A stretch of DNA of 64,000 nt from Actinophytocola gossypii (GCF_025165815.1 NZ_JAFFZE010000020.1:1-64000), one strand, 5' to 3'. Shown: positions 1 through 9,497, counted from the stretch's first letter. Made by a program: numbers and translations. The notes: generated from the sequence alone by a model not told the origin.

Positions 1-59
1 GGGGGGTGGTTGTGTGTGCGGGGGGGGCCGGCGCGCCCGCCCCCACGGCCGGAACGCGG

Positions 60-1598
60 TTACCTCGGGCGCAGGGTCGTCGACCAGAGCGATTCGCCGC
101 GGCCGTCGCGCAGGTGCACGGTCAGGTCGCCGGTGCCGCCGTCCACGTCGACCTCGCCGAAGTGCTGGTAACCCTCCAGCGGCGACAGGTTCGCCCTCGG
201 CGGCGCGTGCGTGAACACCGCCTCCGGCCCGAACGTCGGGTCGAGCGTGTTCGGCCCGAACGCGCCCGCGTGCAGCGGCCCGGACACGAACTCCCAGAAC
301 GGGTCGAAGTCGGTGAAGGCCGCGCGGTCGGGGGAGTAGTGGTGCGCGGCCGTGTAGTGCACGTCCGCGGTCAGCCACACCACGTTGCGCACCCGCCGGC
401 GGGCCAGCGCCCGCAGCACCCCGGCCAGCTCGTGCTCCCGGCCGCCGGGCGCGCCGGGCAGGCCGTTGGCTACGCCCTCGATGTCCGTACCGTCCGGCAC
501 GGTCAGCCCGATCGGCAGGTCGGCCGCCACGATCTTCCAGGTCGCCGAGCTGCGGGCCAGCCCGTGCTCCAGCCAGCGGGCCTGCCGGGCGCCGAGCACC
601 ACCCCCGGCTCGGTCCGGGACGAGGTGTTGGCGTCCTTGTACGACCGCATGTCCAGCACGAACACCTCGACGTGCCGGCCGTACCGGAAGCTGCGGTACA
701 CCCGCCCGTCGACCGCGCGGCGCCGGTCGATCGGCTGCCACTCGTGGAACGCCCGGAACGCGCGCGCGGCCAGCACGTCCACCCGCTTCTCGGTGTACTC
801 GGGCAGGTCCAGGATCTCGCCGGGGTACCAGTTGTTGGTGACCTCGTGGTCGTCCCACTGCACCACCGACGGCACCCGCGCGGCGAACTCCCGCACGTTC
901 TCGTCGAGCAGGTTGTAGGCGAACTGGCCGCGGTACTCGTCCAGGGTCTCGGCGACCTTGGTCTTCGCCTCGGTCACGACGTTGCGCCACACCCGGCCGT
1001 CGGGCAGCGTGACCGACTCGGCCAGCGGGCCGTCGGAGTACACGGTGTCGCCGCTGTGCAGGAAGAAGTCCGGGCGGCGGGCGAGCATGGACCGGTAGGC
1101 GGTCATCCCGCCGATGTCCGGGTTGATGCCCCAGCCCTGCCCGGCGACGTCCCCGGACCAGGTGAACCGCACGTCCGCGCGGCCGACCGGGGCGGTGCGG
1201 AACGAGCCGACCAGCGGCTCACCGCGGCCCCGCCCGTCGAGGTCCTCGGCGACGACCCGGTAGTGCACCTCGCAGCCGGGCGGCAGGTGGTCGAGCCGCA
1301 GCCGGCCGGTGCCGTCGGTGTCCGGGGTGAGGACCGGGCCACGCAGCCGGCGGGCGTGCCGGAAGGAGGGGTCCCGGGACACCTCGACCAGCATCCGCGC
1401 CGGCCGGTCGGCCCTGGTCCACAGGATCGCGCCGTGGCTGGTCACGTCGCCGGTCTGCACCCCGTGGGTGAGCACCGGCCGCCCGCGGCGCGCGAACGCC
1501 ACCCCCGGCCCGACCAGTCCGGTGGCCGCCACGCCGACGGCCCCCGCACCTCCGGCGCGCAGCAGCGTCCGCCGGGTCAACCCTCGCTCGTTGGTCAT
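60..1598 (-). CDS. phoD: PhoD-like alkaline phosphatase/phosphodiesterase, Tat-secreted
   Basis: 512 aa. The N-terminus has a twin-arginine signal (LTRRTLLRAGG) followed by an Ala/Gly/Val-rich hydrophobic stretch, so Tat export is expected. An N-terminal Fibronectin-like domain (about residues 40-140) precedes the metallophosphatase domain, where I see the metal-site motifs GDTVYSDG, DDHEVTNNW and ADVHYTA. PhoD enzymes hydrolyse phosphomonoesters and diesters outside the cell, usually with Fe3+ and Ca2+. A second, divergent PhoD lies 1.2 kb away beyond a ferritin gene. No pho box was recognised. The family call is secure; substrate is unknown. Confidence 0.9.
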   Translation of the reverse strand: MTNERGLTRRTLLRAGGAGAVGVAATGLVGPGVAFARRGRPVLTHGVQTGDVTSHGAILWTRADRPARMLVEVSRDPSFRHARRLRGPVLTPDTDGTGRLRLDHLPPGCEVHYRVVAEDLDGRGRGEPLVGSFRTAPVGRADVRFTWSGDVAGQGWGINPDIGGMTAYRSMLARRPDFFLHSGDTVYSDGPLAESVTLPDGRVWRNVVTEAKTKVAETLDEYRGQFAYNLLDENVREFAARVPSVVQWDDHEVTNNWYPGEILDLPEYTEKRVDVLAARAFRAFHEWQPIDRRRAVDGRVYRSFRYGRHVEVFVLDMRSYKDANTSSRTEPGVVLGARQARWLEHGLARSSATWKIVAADLPIGLTVPDGTDIEGVANGLPGAPGGREHELAGVLRALARRRVRNVVWLTADVHYTAAHHYSPDRAAFTDFDPFWEFVSGPLHAGAFGPNTLDPTFGPEAVFTHAPPRANLSPLEGYQHFGEVDVDGGTGDLTVHLRDGRGESLWSTTLRPR

Positions 1599-1662
1599 GC
1601 CGCGTTTCTAGCGCGCATCGGCGACGCGCGGAACAACGCCGGCTGACCAGCGGGCGAACCGC

Positions 1663-2217
1663 CTACAGCGCGCCACCGGCCGCGCGCGGGGCCAGCGGGT
1701 CGTTGCCCTCGTCGCCGACGGTCTCGCGGGCCAGGTAGTTCTCGATGTCGAACAGGTTGCCGTTGGCCCGGCGGACCACGTTGAGCAGCGTGGTCATCTG
1801 GGCCACCTCCTCGACCTGCTCCTTGAGGAACCACTGCATGAACTGCTCGCCCTTGTAGTCGTCCTCGTCGCGGGCGGTCTTGGCGAGCTTGATGATCTGC
1901 TCGGTGACCTCCTTCTCCTGCGTGAGCGCCAGCTCGATCAGGTCGGCGGCGGCGGAGAAGTCGTTGCGGACGTCGTCGATGCCGGGAATGGTCACCGGAA
2001 CGTCGTTGTCGAGCAGGTACTGCACGATCATCATCGCGTGGTTCCGCTCTTCCAGCGACTGGCGGTAGAAGTGCTTGGCGAGACGGGGCAGGTCCTGCCC
2101 GTCGAACCACACCGCCAGCGCCACGTACTGCTGTGATGCGTTGAACTCGTGCCGAACCTGCTCGGACAGCATGGAATGGAACTTCGAAAGGTTGCTCGTC
2201 TTCGCCATGAATTTCAT
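1663..2217 (-). CDS. bfrB: Ferritin (BfrB-type, non-heme)
   Basis: About 184 aa, a four-helix-bundle ferritin that stores iron as ferric mineral in a 24-mer cage. Ferroxidase-type residues are visible: the first-helix Glu in SEQVRHEFNASQQY, the SLEERNHAMM motif (ExxH) and Glu/Gln residues in the third and fourth helices. Two iron boxes and a good sigma-70-like promoter (-35 TTGCAC, 17 bp, -10 TATTCT) lie just upstream. The -10 ends 8 nt before the ATG at 2217, so translation from there would be nearly leaderless. ATG 2208 and TTG 2226 are alternative starts; no Shine-Dalgarno is visible. Very likely IdeR-activated, as for mycobacterial bfrB. Confidence 0.9.
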   Translation of the reverse strand: MKFMAKTSNLSKFHSMLSEQVRHEFNASQQYVALAVWFDGQDLPRLAKHFYRQSLEERNHAMMIVQYLLDNDVPVTIPGIDDVRNDFSAAADLIELALTQEKEVTEQIIKLAKTARDEDDYKGEQFMQWFLKEQVEEVAQMTTLLNVVRRANGNLFDIENYLARETVGDEGNDPLAPRAAGGAL

Positions 2218-2225
2218 AATACCCA

Positions 2226-2254
2226 AGAATAGATGCGACTGCCATTCCGTGCAA
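2226..2254 (-). promoter_or_regulatory. Promoter of the ferritin gene
   Basis: Reading the minus strand, -35 TTGCAC (2254-2249) is followed by a 17-bp spacer and -10 TATTCT (2231-2226). The predicted transcription start falls at about 2219, one or two bases before the ATG. Confidence 0.65.
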
Positions 2255-2256
2255 TT

Positions 2257-2275
2257 TTAGGCAAGGCATCTCTAA
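2257..2275. promoter_or_regulatory. Iron box 1 (DtxR/IdeR-type), promoter-proximal
   Basis: TTAGGCAAGGCATCTCTAA agrees with the 19-bp DtxR/IdeR consensus at about 13 positions. It abuts the -35 element of the ferritin promoter, centred near -47, a position usual for activation rather than repression. Confidence 0.7.
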
Positions 2276-2281
2276 TGCAAT

Positions 2282-2300
2282 TCAGGTAAGGCATTCCTAA
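2282..2300. promoter_or_regulatory. Iron box 2 (DtxR/IdeR-type), distal
   Basis: TCAGGTAAGGCATTCCTAA matches about 14 of 19 consensus positions. It starts exactly 25 bp from box 1. It could also influence the divergent gene that starts at 2374. Confidence 0.7.
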
Positions 2301-2373
2301 ATCGATGGTTCTGCGTTACGCTCCAGCTCTGTCTGTGTGTAATTACCCAACTACAACAGCAGGGAGGAAGCAC

Positions 2374-2757
2374 ATGGCAGTCTTGCGTCGGTCCGCGCTG
2401 GTCGCCCTCGCGACCGGTGCGCTCCTGCTGGCCGGCGGCGCCACCGCGAGCGCGGACAGCGAGCGGTGCACCTCGGGCAGCGGCTGTGCCGGCCGGGTCA
2501 CCTTCCAGTCCTACGGGGAGGTGTTCAAGGTCTACGACCAGGACCCCGACGGCCACTCCGCGGTGGCCATGTACTGGCTGCCGGACGGGTCCGGCCCGCA
2601 CCTGATCTGGAACCCGAACGGCAACGGCAGCACCGTCACCGCGAACCTCGAGTTCGCCGAGGGCAGCTGGGTCACCTACCGCGCCTGCCTCGGCGAACAC
2701 GGCCCCAAGGAGATCCTGCAGAACACCTGCGGCCCCACCATCACCGACCTCGCCTGA
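2374..2757 (+). CDS. Small secreted cysteine-containing protein, unknown
   Basis: 127 aa. The start ATG at 2374 is chosen because it follows a strong GGGAGG ribosome site and opens a classic signal peptide (MAVLRRSALVALATGALLLA, cleavage near ASA-DS). The mature part of about 100 aa has four cysteines (ERC, SGC, RAC, NTC), probably two disulfides, and is rich in Gly/Asn and aromatic residues, as in small secreted beta proteins of actinomycetes. I do not recognise a named family. It lies divergent from ferritin, with iron boxes in between, and 13 bp upstream of the second PhoD gene, so it may be co-transcribed with it. Confidence 0.75.
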   Translation: MAVLRRSALVALATGALLLAGGATASADSERCTSGSGCAGRVTFQSYGEVFKVYDQDPDGHSAVAMYWLPDGSGPHLIWNPNGNGSTVTANLEFAEGSWVTYRACLGEHGPKEILQNTCGPTITDLA

Positions 2758-2770
2758 GGAGGCGGTCCTC

Positions 2771-4297
2771 ATGACCAAGCTGAACCGAAGGCTGTTCATC
2801 GTCTCCGGCCTCGCCGCCGCCGGGGCGGTCACGGTGCCCAACCTGGCCGGCGCGGCCTCGTCCCGCCCGCGAGCCGCCGCCGGCGACCCGTTCGGGCTCG
2901 GCGTCGCGTCCGGCGAGCCGCGGTCCGACGGCATGGTGCTCTGGACCCGGCTCGCGCCAAAGCCACTGGACATCGGCGGCGGGATGGGCGACCGGACGGT
3001 GGCCGTGGAGTGGGAGGTCGCCACCGACGAGGCGTTCGGCAACGTCGTCGCGAGCGGCACCGAGCAGGCGGTCCCCGGCGAGGGGCACAGCGTGCACGCG
3101 GAGCCGAAGGGGCTCCAGGCGGGCGCGGAGTTCTTCTACCGCTTCCGCGCCGACGGGTTCATCTCACCGGTCGGTCGCACCCGCAGCGCGCCCGCGGCCG
3201 GCTCGACGCCGTCGAGCGTGAAGTTCACGATGGCGTCCTGCCAGCACTTCGAGGAGGGCTGGTACCACGCGCACCACTTCATGGCCCAGGACGACCCGGA
3301 CCTGGTGCTGTTCCTCGGCGACTACATGTACGAGAAGCAGTCCGGCCGGGACGACACCGTCCGCGGCTACGTCGACTTCGACGAGGTGGACAACCTCGCC
3401 GAGTACCGCCTGCGGTACGCCCAGACCAAGCTCGACCCCGGCCTCAAGGCCGCGCACGCCGCGGCGCCCTGGCTGGTGGTGTTCGACGACCACGAGCTGG
3501 CGAACAACTGGTGGGGCGACGGTTCCGGCTGGCCGGCGACCCGCAAGCAGGCCTCGTTCCAGGCGTACTGGGAGAACATGCCGCTGCCCAAGGCGATGAA
3601 GCCGACGTCGCCGGCGATCCCGCTGTACCGCCGGTTCCAGTGGGGCACACTCGCCCGCTTCCACATGATGGACACCCGGCAGTACCGGTGGAAGCAGGCC
3701 CCGAGCGCCGACTGCGACGAGATCCGCCGCGAGGACCGCACGCTGACCGGGGCCGCGCAGGAGCAGTGGCTGCTCGACGGCCTCGCGCAGGGCGGTACCC
3801 GCTGGGACCTGTTGGGACAGCAGGTGTTCTTCGCCTCCCGGGACGACGACGGCGCGGAGTCCACCTGCGACCTGAGCGAGGACTCGTGGGACGGCTACCA
3901 GGCGTCGAGGCGGCGGATCACCCAGGGCTGGGTGGACCGGCAGGTGCGCAACCCGGTGGTGCTCACCGGTGACGTGCACCGGCACTGGGCGAACTCGCTG
4001 CGGCTGGACTACTTCGACACCGACTCGCCGTACGTCGGGGCCGAGCTGGTGACGTCGTCGGTCACCTCCGGCGGCGACCCGGGGTCCAGCGACCCGCCGC
4101 CGGACTACGTGGAAAACGGCCCGCACCTGAACTACGTCGGCAACCAGCGCGGCTACGTGCGGGTGACGGCGAACGCCTCCGAGCTGTCCGCCGAGTTCAT
4201 GCGGGTGTCGTCGGTGTCGGCGCCGGACCCGGTTGACGTCACGCTGGGCGTGCACGAGCGGTTCACCGTGCTGGACGGCGTACCCGGCCTGCGGTAA
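2771..4297 (+). CDS. phoD: PhoD-like alkaline phosphatase, Tat-secreted (second paralogue)
   Basis: 508 aa with a Tat-like N-terminus (LNRRLFIVSGLAAAG) and a GAGGAGG ribosome site overlapping the previous stop codon. After an N-terminal beta domain (about 40-140), the phosphatase domain carries GDYMYEK, DDHELANNWW and GDVHRHW, equivalent to the metal ligands in the first PhoD. It diverges strongly from that gene (different loops, longer insertion around the tryptophan-rich region), so this is an old paralogue rather than a recent duplication. Expected to hydrolyse extracellular phosphodiesters or monoesters. Confidence 0.9.
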   Translation: MTKLNRRLFIVSGLAAAGAVTVPNLAGAASSRPRAAAGDPFGLGVASGEPRSDGMVLWTRLAPKPLDIGGGMGDRTVAVEWEVATDEAFGNVVASGTEQAVPGEGHSVHAEPKGLQAGAEFFYRFRADGFISPVGRTRSAPAAGSTPSSVKFTMASCQHFEEGWYHAHHFMAQDDPDLVLFLGDYMYEKQSGRDDTVRGYVDFDEVDNLAEYRLRYAQTKLDPGLKAAHAAAPWLVVFDDHELANNWWGDGSGWPATRKQASFQAYWENMPLPKAMKPTSPAIPLYRRFQWGTLARFHMMDTRQYRWKQAPSADCDEIRREDRTLTGAAQEQWLLDGLAQGGTRWDLLGQQVFFASRDDDGAESTCDLSEDSWDGYQASRRRITQGWVDRQVRNPVVLTGDVHRHWANSLRLDYFDTDSPYVGAELVTSSVTSGGDPGSSDPPPDYVENGPHLNYVGNQRGYVRVTANASELSAEFMRVSSVSAPDPVDVTLGVHERFTVLDGVPGLR

Positions 4298-4331
4298 AGG
4301 CGTTGCGACCGGGGTGCCGGCCATCGACGAT

Positions 4332-5498
4332 ATGGGGATGGCCGGCACCCACGTCTTCCCCGACGACGTCCCGATCCTCACCGACGGCGAGGTGACCCTG
4401 CGCGCCCACGCGTTGTCCGATGTGGACACGCTGATGGGTCAGTGCACCGACCCGCTGAGCATCCGCTGGACCACGGTCCCGGTGCCGTACTCCCGCGACG
4501 ACGCCGTGCACTTCGTGACGAAGATCGTCCCGGCGTGCTGGACCGACGGCAGCGAGCTGGCGTTCGCCGTCGAGGCCCCGCACGCCGACGGCGTCCGCCG
4601 GTTCGGCGGCACGGTGAGCCTGCGCATCCGAGGTGACGACGTCGCGGAGGTCGCGTTCGGCCTGCATCCGGGCGTGCGCGGCCGGGGGGTCGGCGCGACC
4701 GCCGTCCGGCTGCTTGCCCGCTGGGGGTTCGAGACCCAGGGCCTGCAGGTGATCACCTGGTACGCCGAGGTCGGCAACTGGGCCTCCCGCCGGGTCGCGT
4801 GGGCGAGCGGCTTCAGCTTCGACGGCACGGTCCCCGCCCTGTTGCTGCAACGCGGCGAGCGCAAGGACGCCTGGGTGGGTTCCGTCCGCCTCGGCGAGGA
4901 GCTGGCGCCCCGGCACGAGTGGATCTCACCCCCGGCGCTGGAGACCGACCGCCTCCGGCTGCGCCCGTTCGCCGACGCCGACGCCGACCGCTTCGCCGAA
5001 CTGCTGCGGGACGAGCGGTCCCGCCACTTCAGCGGCCGGGTCGCAGCGGTGCGGGCGCTGCGCTCCGGCGCGGAGGCGCTGCACCGGGTTCGGGAGGCCT
5101 GCGCCGCCGGGGAGCGCTACGAGTGGGCGATCGCCGACCGGACGACCGACCGCCTCGTCGGCCACCTCCAGCTGCACGACCTCGGCGGCGTCGACGACAC
5201 GGAGGCCAAGCCCGCCTACAAGATCCACCCCGACTCCCGCGGCCGCGGCTACCTGACCGAGGCCCTGACCGCGATGACCGAGTGGACGTTCCGGCCGACG
5301 GCCGACGGCGGCCTCGGCCTACGCCGGGTCTCCCTGCTGACCGCGGCGAGCAACACCGCCTCCCGGTACGCGGCCGAACGCGCAGGCTACGTCCACATCG
5401 CCACCGAGCCGGACGCGTTCCCCATCGGCGACACCGACTTCGACGCCATGGCCATCTACCACCGCCTCAACCCCGACTGGCGACTTTCGCCGGCATGA
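4332..5498 (+). CDS. Tandem GNAT-family N-acetyltransferase (RimJ/RimL-like)
   Basis: About 388 aa with two GNAT domains. The N-terminal one (residues about 15-190) has the acetyl-CoA loop HPGVRGRGVGATAVRLL; the C-terminal one (about 200-385) has HPDSRGRGYLTEALTAM, both matching the Q/RxxGxG/A motif. Such proteins transfer acetyl groups from acetyl-CoA to protein N-termini or small amines; two-domain forms are common in actinobacteria and their substrates are largely unknown. ATG 4332 and ATG 4338 are both possible starts; neither has a clear ribosome site. It is 34 bp after phoD and on the same strand. Confidence 0.8.
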   Translation: MGMAGTHVFPDDVPILTDGEVTLRAHALSDVDTLMGQCTDPLSIRWTTVPVPYSRDDAVHFVTKIVPACWTDGSELAFAVEAPHADGVRRFGGTVSLRIRGDDVAEVAFGLHPGVRGRGVGATAVRLLARWGFETQGLQVITWYAEVGNWASRRVAWASGFSFDGTVPALLLQRGERKDAWVGSVRLGEELAPRHEWISPPALETDRLRLRPFADADADRFAELLRDERSRHFSGRVAAVRALRSGAEALHRVREACAAGERYEWAIADRTTDRLVGHLQLHDLGGVDDTEAKPAYKIHPDSRGRGYLTEALTAMTEWTFRPTADGGLGLRRVSLLTAASNTASRYAAERAGYVHIATEPDAFPIGDTDFDAMAIYHRLNPDWRLSPA

Positions 5499-5565
5499 AA
5501 GCACGCCGAAAGCGGCGGCGGCATCGTTCTCCCGGCACCATCGATGACCGAGGGGAACCCGAGAG

Positions 5566-5802
5566 ATGCGAACGATCACCTATCGAGTGGGCACCATGCT
5601 GGCCGGGGCGGCCGCCGTGCTGGCCCTCGCGGGCTGCGGCGACGACGACCCGCCCGCGCCGCCGGACCTGCCCGACATGGAGATGCCCACCCTGAGGCAG
5701 ACCGAGCCGCTGGGCGGGGACGGGGCGGACGGGCCGCCGGAGCCGCCCGACCCCGACGACGGGCCCACCCTGAACCAGACCAGGCCGCTGGACGGTCCCT
5801 GA
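5566..5802 (+). CDS. Small putative lipoprotein, proline/aspartate-rich
   Basis: 78 aa. A signal peptide ends in the lipobox LAGC (Cys about residue 25), followed by an acidic, proline-rich tail. The tail has an imprecise internal duplication: TLRQTEPLGG and TLNQTRPLDG. A GAGGGG ribosome site lies upstream. No family is recognised. It is probably anchored to the outer face of the membrane; function unknown. Confidence 0.65.
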   Translation: MRTITYRVGTMLAGAAAVLALAGCGDDDPPAPPDLPDMEMPTLRQTEPLGGDGADGPPEPPDPDDGPTLNQTRPLDGP

Positions 5803-5805
5803 TCC

Positions 5806-7047
5806 TCAGAGCGCGGCGCGGGTGATCGGGCAGGACATGCACCGGGGGCCGCCCCGGCCGCTGCCCAGCTCCGAGCCGCTCATCCGGAGCACCTCGACGC
5901 CGGCGGCCTCGAGCCGCTCGTTGGTCTCCACGTTGCGCTCGTAGGCGACCACCACGCCGGGGGCGACGGCGAGCGTGTTGTTGCCGTCGTCCCACTGCTC
6001 GCGTTCGGCGGTCACCGGGTCGAGGCCGGTGTCGATCACCCGCAGCCGGTCGATGCCCATGGCCTCGGCGGCGGCGTCCAGGAACGGCACCGGTCCGGAC
6101 ACCGCGACGCCGCCGTCGGTGCCGGGGCGCAGCGGGTAGGCGACCAGCGTGTCCCGCACCGCCGGGTACATCACGACGGCGTCCCGGTCGACCATCGTGC
6201 ACACGGTGTCCAGGTGCATCGTCGCCCGGTCCTGCACGATCGGCACCGCCAGCACCGTGTGCGCCAGCCCGTCGGCGAACACCGACCGGGCCAGCGACTC
6301 CGCGCCCGCGGGGGTGGTGCGCTCGCCGACGCCGATCGCGAGCACGCCGGGGGCCAGCAGCAGCACGTCGCCGCCCTCGACCGGCGCGGAGTGCGCCCCG
6401 TACGCGCGACCGGCGGCCCGGAACCTCGGGTGGTAGGCGTAGATCAGGTCCAGCAGCGCGGTCTCCCGGTTCCGCGCCGGCATCGCCAGCGACGCGATCG
6501 CCACCCGGTTGCCGATCCACACCGACGAGTCGCGGGTGAACAGCAGGTTCGGCAGCGGGTCGACCACGAAGTCGTGCGGGTGGTGCATCCGACGCACCAG
6601 CGACGCGCCTTCGGCGGCCGGCAGCTCCTCGAACGTCATGCCGGCGGTCAGCACGTCCGCGAGGCCGGCGGCGTCCAGCCCGGACAGGTGCGAGCCGAGC
6701 GCGTCGGCCAGCTCGTGCCCGACCCGGCGGCGGTCCACGGCGGTGTCGGCGGCCGCGGCGTGCGCGCGCTCGTCGGTCAGGGCGGTGACCAGGGCGTCGG
6801 CCAGCAGCATCACCTCGACGTCCCGGGACACGAGCGTCTCGGCGAACGCGTCGTGCTCCTCCTGGGCGCGGTCGACCCACGGGATGCTGTCGAACAGGAG
6901 CTGGTCGTTGTTGCGCGGGGTCAGCCGCTTGAGCTCTGCGCCCGGCCGGTGCAGCAGGACCGCGCGCAGCGGCCCCACCTCGCTGTCCACCCTGGGGGCC
7001 GGCAGGTCGTGCGCGGCCAGGTCGGATGCTGGTTGTGCGGTCGTCAC
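5806..7047 (-). CDS. arcA: Arginine deiminase
   Basis: 413 aa. It hydrolyses L-arginine to L-citrulline and ammonia. Guanidino-modifying-enzyme features are present: [10 protein letters not shown], the EGGD motif, [10 protein letters not shown] with the catalytic His and Asp, and the C-terminal GGPRCMSCP with the nucleophilic Cys. The length matches ArcA. No arcB or arcC is adjacent, so it is not in a classical arginine-fermentation operon here and may serve acid tolerance or nitrogen supply. The GTG start at 7047 sits 6 nt after a TACGCT -10 element, indicating leaderless translation. Confidence 0.93.
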   Translation of the reverse strand: MTTAQPASDLAAHDLPAPRVDSEVGPLRAVLLHRPGAELKRLTPRNNDQLLFDSIPWVDRAQEEHDAFAETLVSRDVEVMLLADALVTALTDERAHAAAADTAVDRRRVGHELADALGSHLSGLDAAGLADVLTAGMTFEELPAAEGASLVRRMHHPHDFVVDPLPNLLFTRDSSVWIGNRVAIASLAMPARNRETALLDLIYAYHPRFRAAGRAYGAHSAPVEGGDVLLLAPGVLAIGVGERTTPAGAESLARSVFADGLAHTVLAVPIVQDRATMHLDTVCTMVDRDAVVMYPAVRDTLVAYPLRPGTDGGVAVSGPVPFLDAAAEAMGIDRLRVIDTGLDPVTAEREQWDDGNNTLAVAPGVVVAYERNVETNERLEAAGVEVLRMSGSELGSGRGGPRCMSCPITRAAL

Positions 7048-7053
7048 CCGGCG

Positions 7054-7059
7054 AGCGTA
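7054..7059 (-). promoter_or_regulatory. Leaderless -10 element of arcA
   Basis: TACGCT on the minus strand, 6 nt before the GTG at 7047; no ribosome-binding site lies between. Confidence 0.55.
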
Positions 7060-7060
7060 C

Positions 7061-9481
7061 CTAGGCCTCCGGCAGCGGAGGCCGGTCGCCGGTCAGCAGC
7101 GGGGCCAGCAGATCACCGTGTGCCTCGACCCGTTCCAGCACGTCGTCGCTGGTGAAGACCAGGTCGTTGGGATGGCGGCAGGCCGCGACCTCGTCCCAGG
7201 TGATCGGGGTCGACACGGTCGGCGCCTCCCGGCCGCGCAGCGAGTAGGGCGCGATCGTGGTCTTGTACCGGTTGTTCTGGCTCCAGTCGATGAACACCTT
7301 GCGCGGGCGCAGGTCCTTCGCCATCCGGGCGACGACGAGCTTCGGGTCCTCGCGCGCCAGGTGCTCGGCGACCGCCTTCGCGTACTCCGAGGTGCGTTCC
7401 GCGGCGGTGGTGGTGATCGGCGCGTACAGCTGCATGCCCTTCGAGCCGCTGGTCTTGGCGACCGAGGTCAGGCCGTGGCCGGCGAGGACGTCCCGCAGCA
7501 GCAGCGCCACCCGGCAGCACTCGACGATGGTGGCCGGCGGGCCGGGGTCGAGGTCGAACACCAGCAGGTCGGGGGTGCGCCGCTCGCCGTCGGCGTCGAC
7601 GGTCCACTGCGGGATGTGCAGCTCAAGGGCGGCCATGTTGGCCGACCAGACCAGCGACGGCAGGTCGGCGAGCACCACGAAGTCCAGCGTCTCGTTGCCC
7701 CGGGTGCTGCCCGGCGTCTCCACCCGCACCTGCCGGATCCACTCCGGCGCGTGCCGGGCGGCGTTCTTCTCGTAGAACGGCTGCCCGGTCACCCCGTCCG
7801 GCCAGCGCCGCAGGGTCACCGGGCGGTCCCGCAGGTGGGGAAGCAGCACGGGCGCGATCCGGCTGTAGTAGTCGATCACCCGAGCCTTGCTGAACCCGGC
7901 CTCCGGGTACAGCACCTTGTCCAGGTTGGACAGCCGCAGCCGCCTGCCCTCGACCTCCACCAGCACGTTCTGCGGCCGGGGCTCGCCGTCGTCCACGTCC
8001 TCTTCGACCATCGGTGGCTCCTCGGGCTCGGCGTCCGGCAGTGGCTCCGGCTCCAGGTCGGCGCGGTCCTTGTCCGACCGCAGCCCACGCCAGGAGGGTG
8101 CCCGCAGCCGGCCGTCCGGGGTCCAGTTGCGGAACTCGACCTCGCCGACCACCTCGGGGGACACCCAGGTCGCGCCCTTCGCCCGGTCGCGCGGCACCTC
8201 GTCGGCGAACGGCGAGCCGTCCCGGACCAGTGGTGTGAGCCTGCGCAGCAGCGCGTCCAGCGCCTCGTCGGTGAACCCGGTACCGACCTGGCCGACGTAA
8301 CGCACGCCGCCGTCGGTCGGCACGCCCAGCATCAGCGATCCGATCATCCCCGAGCGCCGGCCCTCACCCGGCCGCCACCCGCCGATGAGCACCTCGAGCG
8401 TGAGCACCTCGGTGATCTTCACCCAGTCGGCGGACCGTCGGCCGGGGTAGTACCGGGACGACCGCCGCTTGGCGATCACGCCCTCCAGCTCCTGGTCGTG
8501 CGCGGTCTCCACCACCGCCGGACCGTCGCCGACGAAGCTCGGCGAGGTGTTCCAGTGCGGCCCGCGCAGCTCCAGTGCCTCCAGCAGCTCCCGCCGCTGG
8601 GCGTAGGGCAGGTCCAGGCAGGAGTGCCCGTCGAGGTGGAGGACGTCGAAGACCAGGTAGGTGACCGGCACGGCGTTCGCGAGGTTGCGGGCCTGCCGGT
8701 CGTTCTGCACGTGCATGCGCTGCTGGAGCGCGGGGAAGCTCGGCCGCCCGTCGACCATGGCGACGATCTCCCCGTCCAGCCACACCTGGGTGGCGCCGAG
8801 CTCCTCGCCGAGCAGCCGCAGCTCCGGGTAGGTGACGGTGATGTCGTTGCCCTTGCGGGAGTGCAGCGTCAGCCGGCCGCCCTCGACCCTGGCCAGCGCG
8901 CGCACCCCGTCCCACTTGAACTCGTAGGCCCAGTCGTCCGGGTCGTCCGCGGTGGGCAGCGTCCCCGGCGAGGCCAGCATCGGCTCGACCAGCTCCGGCA
9001 GCCGCGTGAACGTCGGGTCCGCGGGCGGCTCCGAGCGCCGGACCATCCAGTCCTTGCCGTCGCGGCCGCTGCGGAAGAACGTGTACCGGCCGCGGGCACG
9101 CTCGCCGTGGAACACCACCGCGACCTCGCGATCGGACCACTTCAGGGTCTCGTACCGCCCCCGGTCCCAGATGAACATCCGCCCGCCGCCGTACTCACCC
9201 TTCGGGATCGTCCCGGAGAACGTGGCGTACTCCATCGGGTGATCCTCGGTGTGCACCGCCAGCCGGATGTCGCCTGGCACGTCCGGGAGCCCCTTCGGCA
9301 CCGCCCAGGACACCAGCACCCCGTCCCGTTCCAGCCGGACGTCCCAGTGCAGCCGGGTCGCGTGGTGCTCCTGGATGACGAACGTGTCGTCGTTGCCGGT
9401 CGGCAGGGCGCCCTCGGCCGGCACGGGCTCCGGGGTGCGTCCCGGATCGCGCTTCCTGCGGTACTCGTCGAGGTCGCCCAT
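7061..9481 (-). CDS. ligD: Multifunctional non-homologous end-joining ligase LigD
   Basis: 806 aa with three activities for repair of double-strand breaks with Ku. Order: 3'-phosphoesterase (about 25-170, [13 protein letters not shown] with its His/Asp site), ATP-dependent DNA ligase (about 185-500, the adenylation motif KWDGVR, nucleophile Lys), and primase/polymerase (about 515-800, with LLVFDLDPG metal ligands and KTSGSKG). The PE-LIG-POL order is the Pseudomonas arrangement; mycobacterial LigD is POL-PE-LIG. No ku gene is in the window, so Ku must be elsewhere if NHEJ operates. Confidence 0.92.
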   Translation of the reverse strand: MGDLDEYRRKRDPGRTPEPVPAEGALPTGNDDTFVIQEHHATRLHWDVRLERDGVLVSWAVPKGLPDVPGDIRLAVHTEDHPMEYATFSGTIPKGEYGGGRMFIWDRGRYETLKWSDREVAVVFHGERARGRYTFFRSGRDGKDWMVRRSEPPADPTFTRLPELVEPMLASPGTLPTADDPDDWAYEFKWDGVRALARVEGGRLTLHSRKGNDITVTYPELRLLGEELGATQVWLDGEIVAMVDGRPSFPALQQRMHVQNDRQARNLANAVPVTYLVFDVLHLDGHSCLDLPYAQRRELLEALELRGPHWNTSPSFVGDGPAVVETAHDQELEGVIAKRRSSRYYPGRRSADWVKITEVLTLEVLIGGWRPGEGRRSGMIGSLMLGVPTDGGVRYVGQVGTGFTDEALDALLRRLTPLVRDGSPFADEVPRDRAKGATWVSPEVVGEVEFRNWTPDGRLRAPSWRGLRSDKDRADLEPEPLPDAEPEEPPMVEEDVDDGEPRPQNVLVEVEGRRLRLSNLDKVLYPEAGFSKARVIDYYSRIAPVLLPHLRDRPVTLRRWPDGVTGQPFYEKNAARHAPEWIRQVRVETPGSTRGNETLDFVVLADLPSLVWSANMAALELHIPQWTVDADGERRTPDLLVFDLDPGPPATIVECCRVALLLRDVLAGHGLTSVAKTSGSKGMQLYAPITTTAAERTSEYAKAVAEHLAREDPKLVVARMAKDLRPRKVFIDWSQNNRYKTTIAPYSLRGREAPTVSTPITWDEVAACRHPNDLVFTSDDVLERVEAHGDLLAPLLTGDRPPLPEA

Positions 9482-9497
9482 CGGGATCCATCGTGCC

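Noticed and set aside
1-59. G-rich stretch at the left edge
   Set aside because: Low-complexity G/T and C-rich sequence, too short to assign; may be the tail of an intergenic region.
6-1646. Long open frame on the plus strand opposite the first phoD
   Set aside because: Arg/Pro/Val/His-rich composition typical of a GC-skewed shadow; the minus-strand phoD has signal peptide and catalytic motifs.
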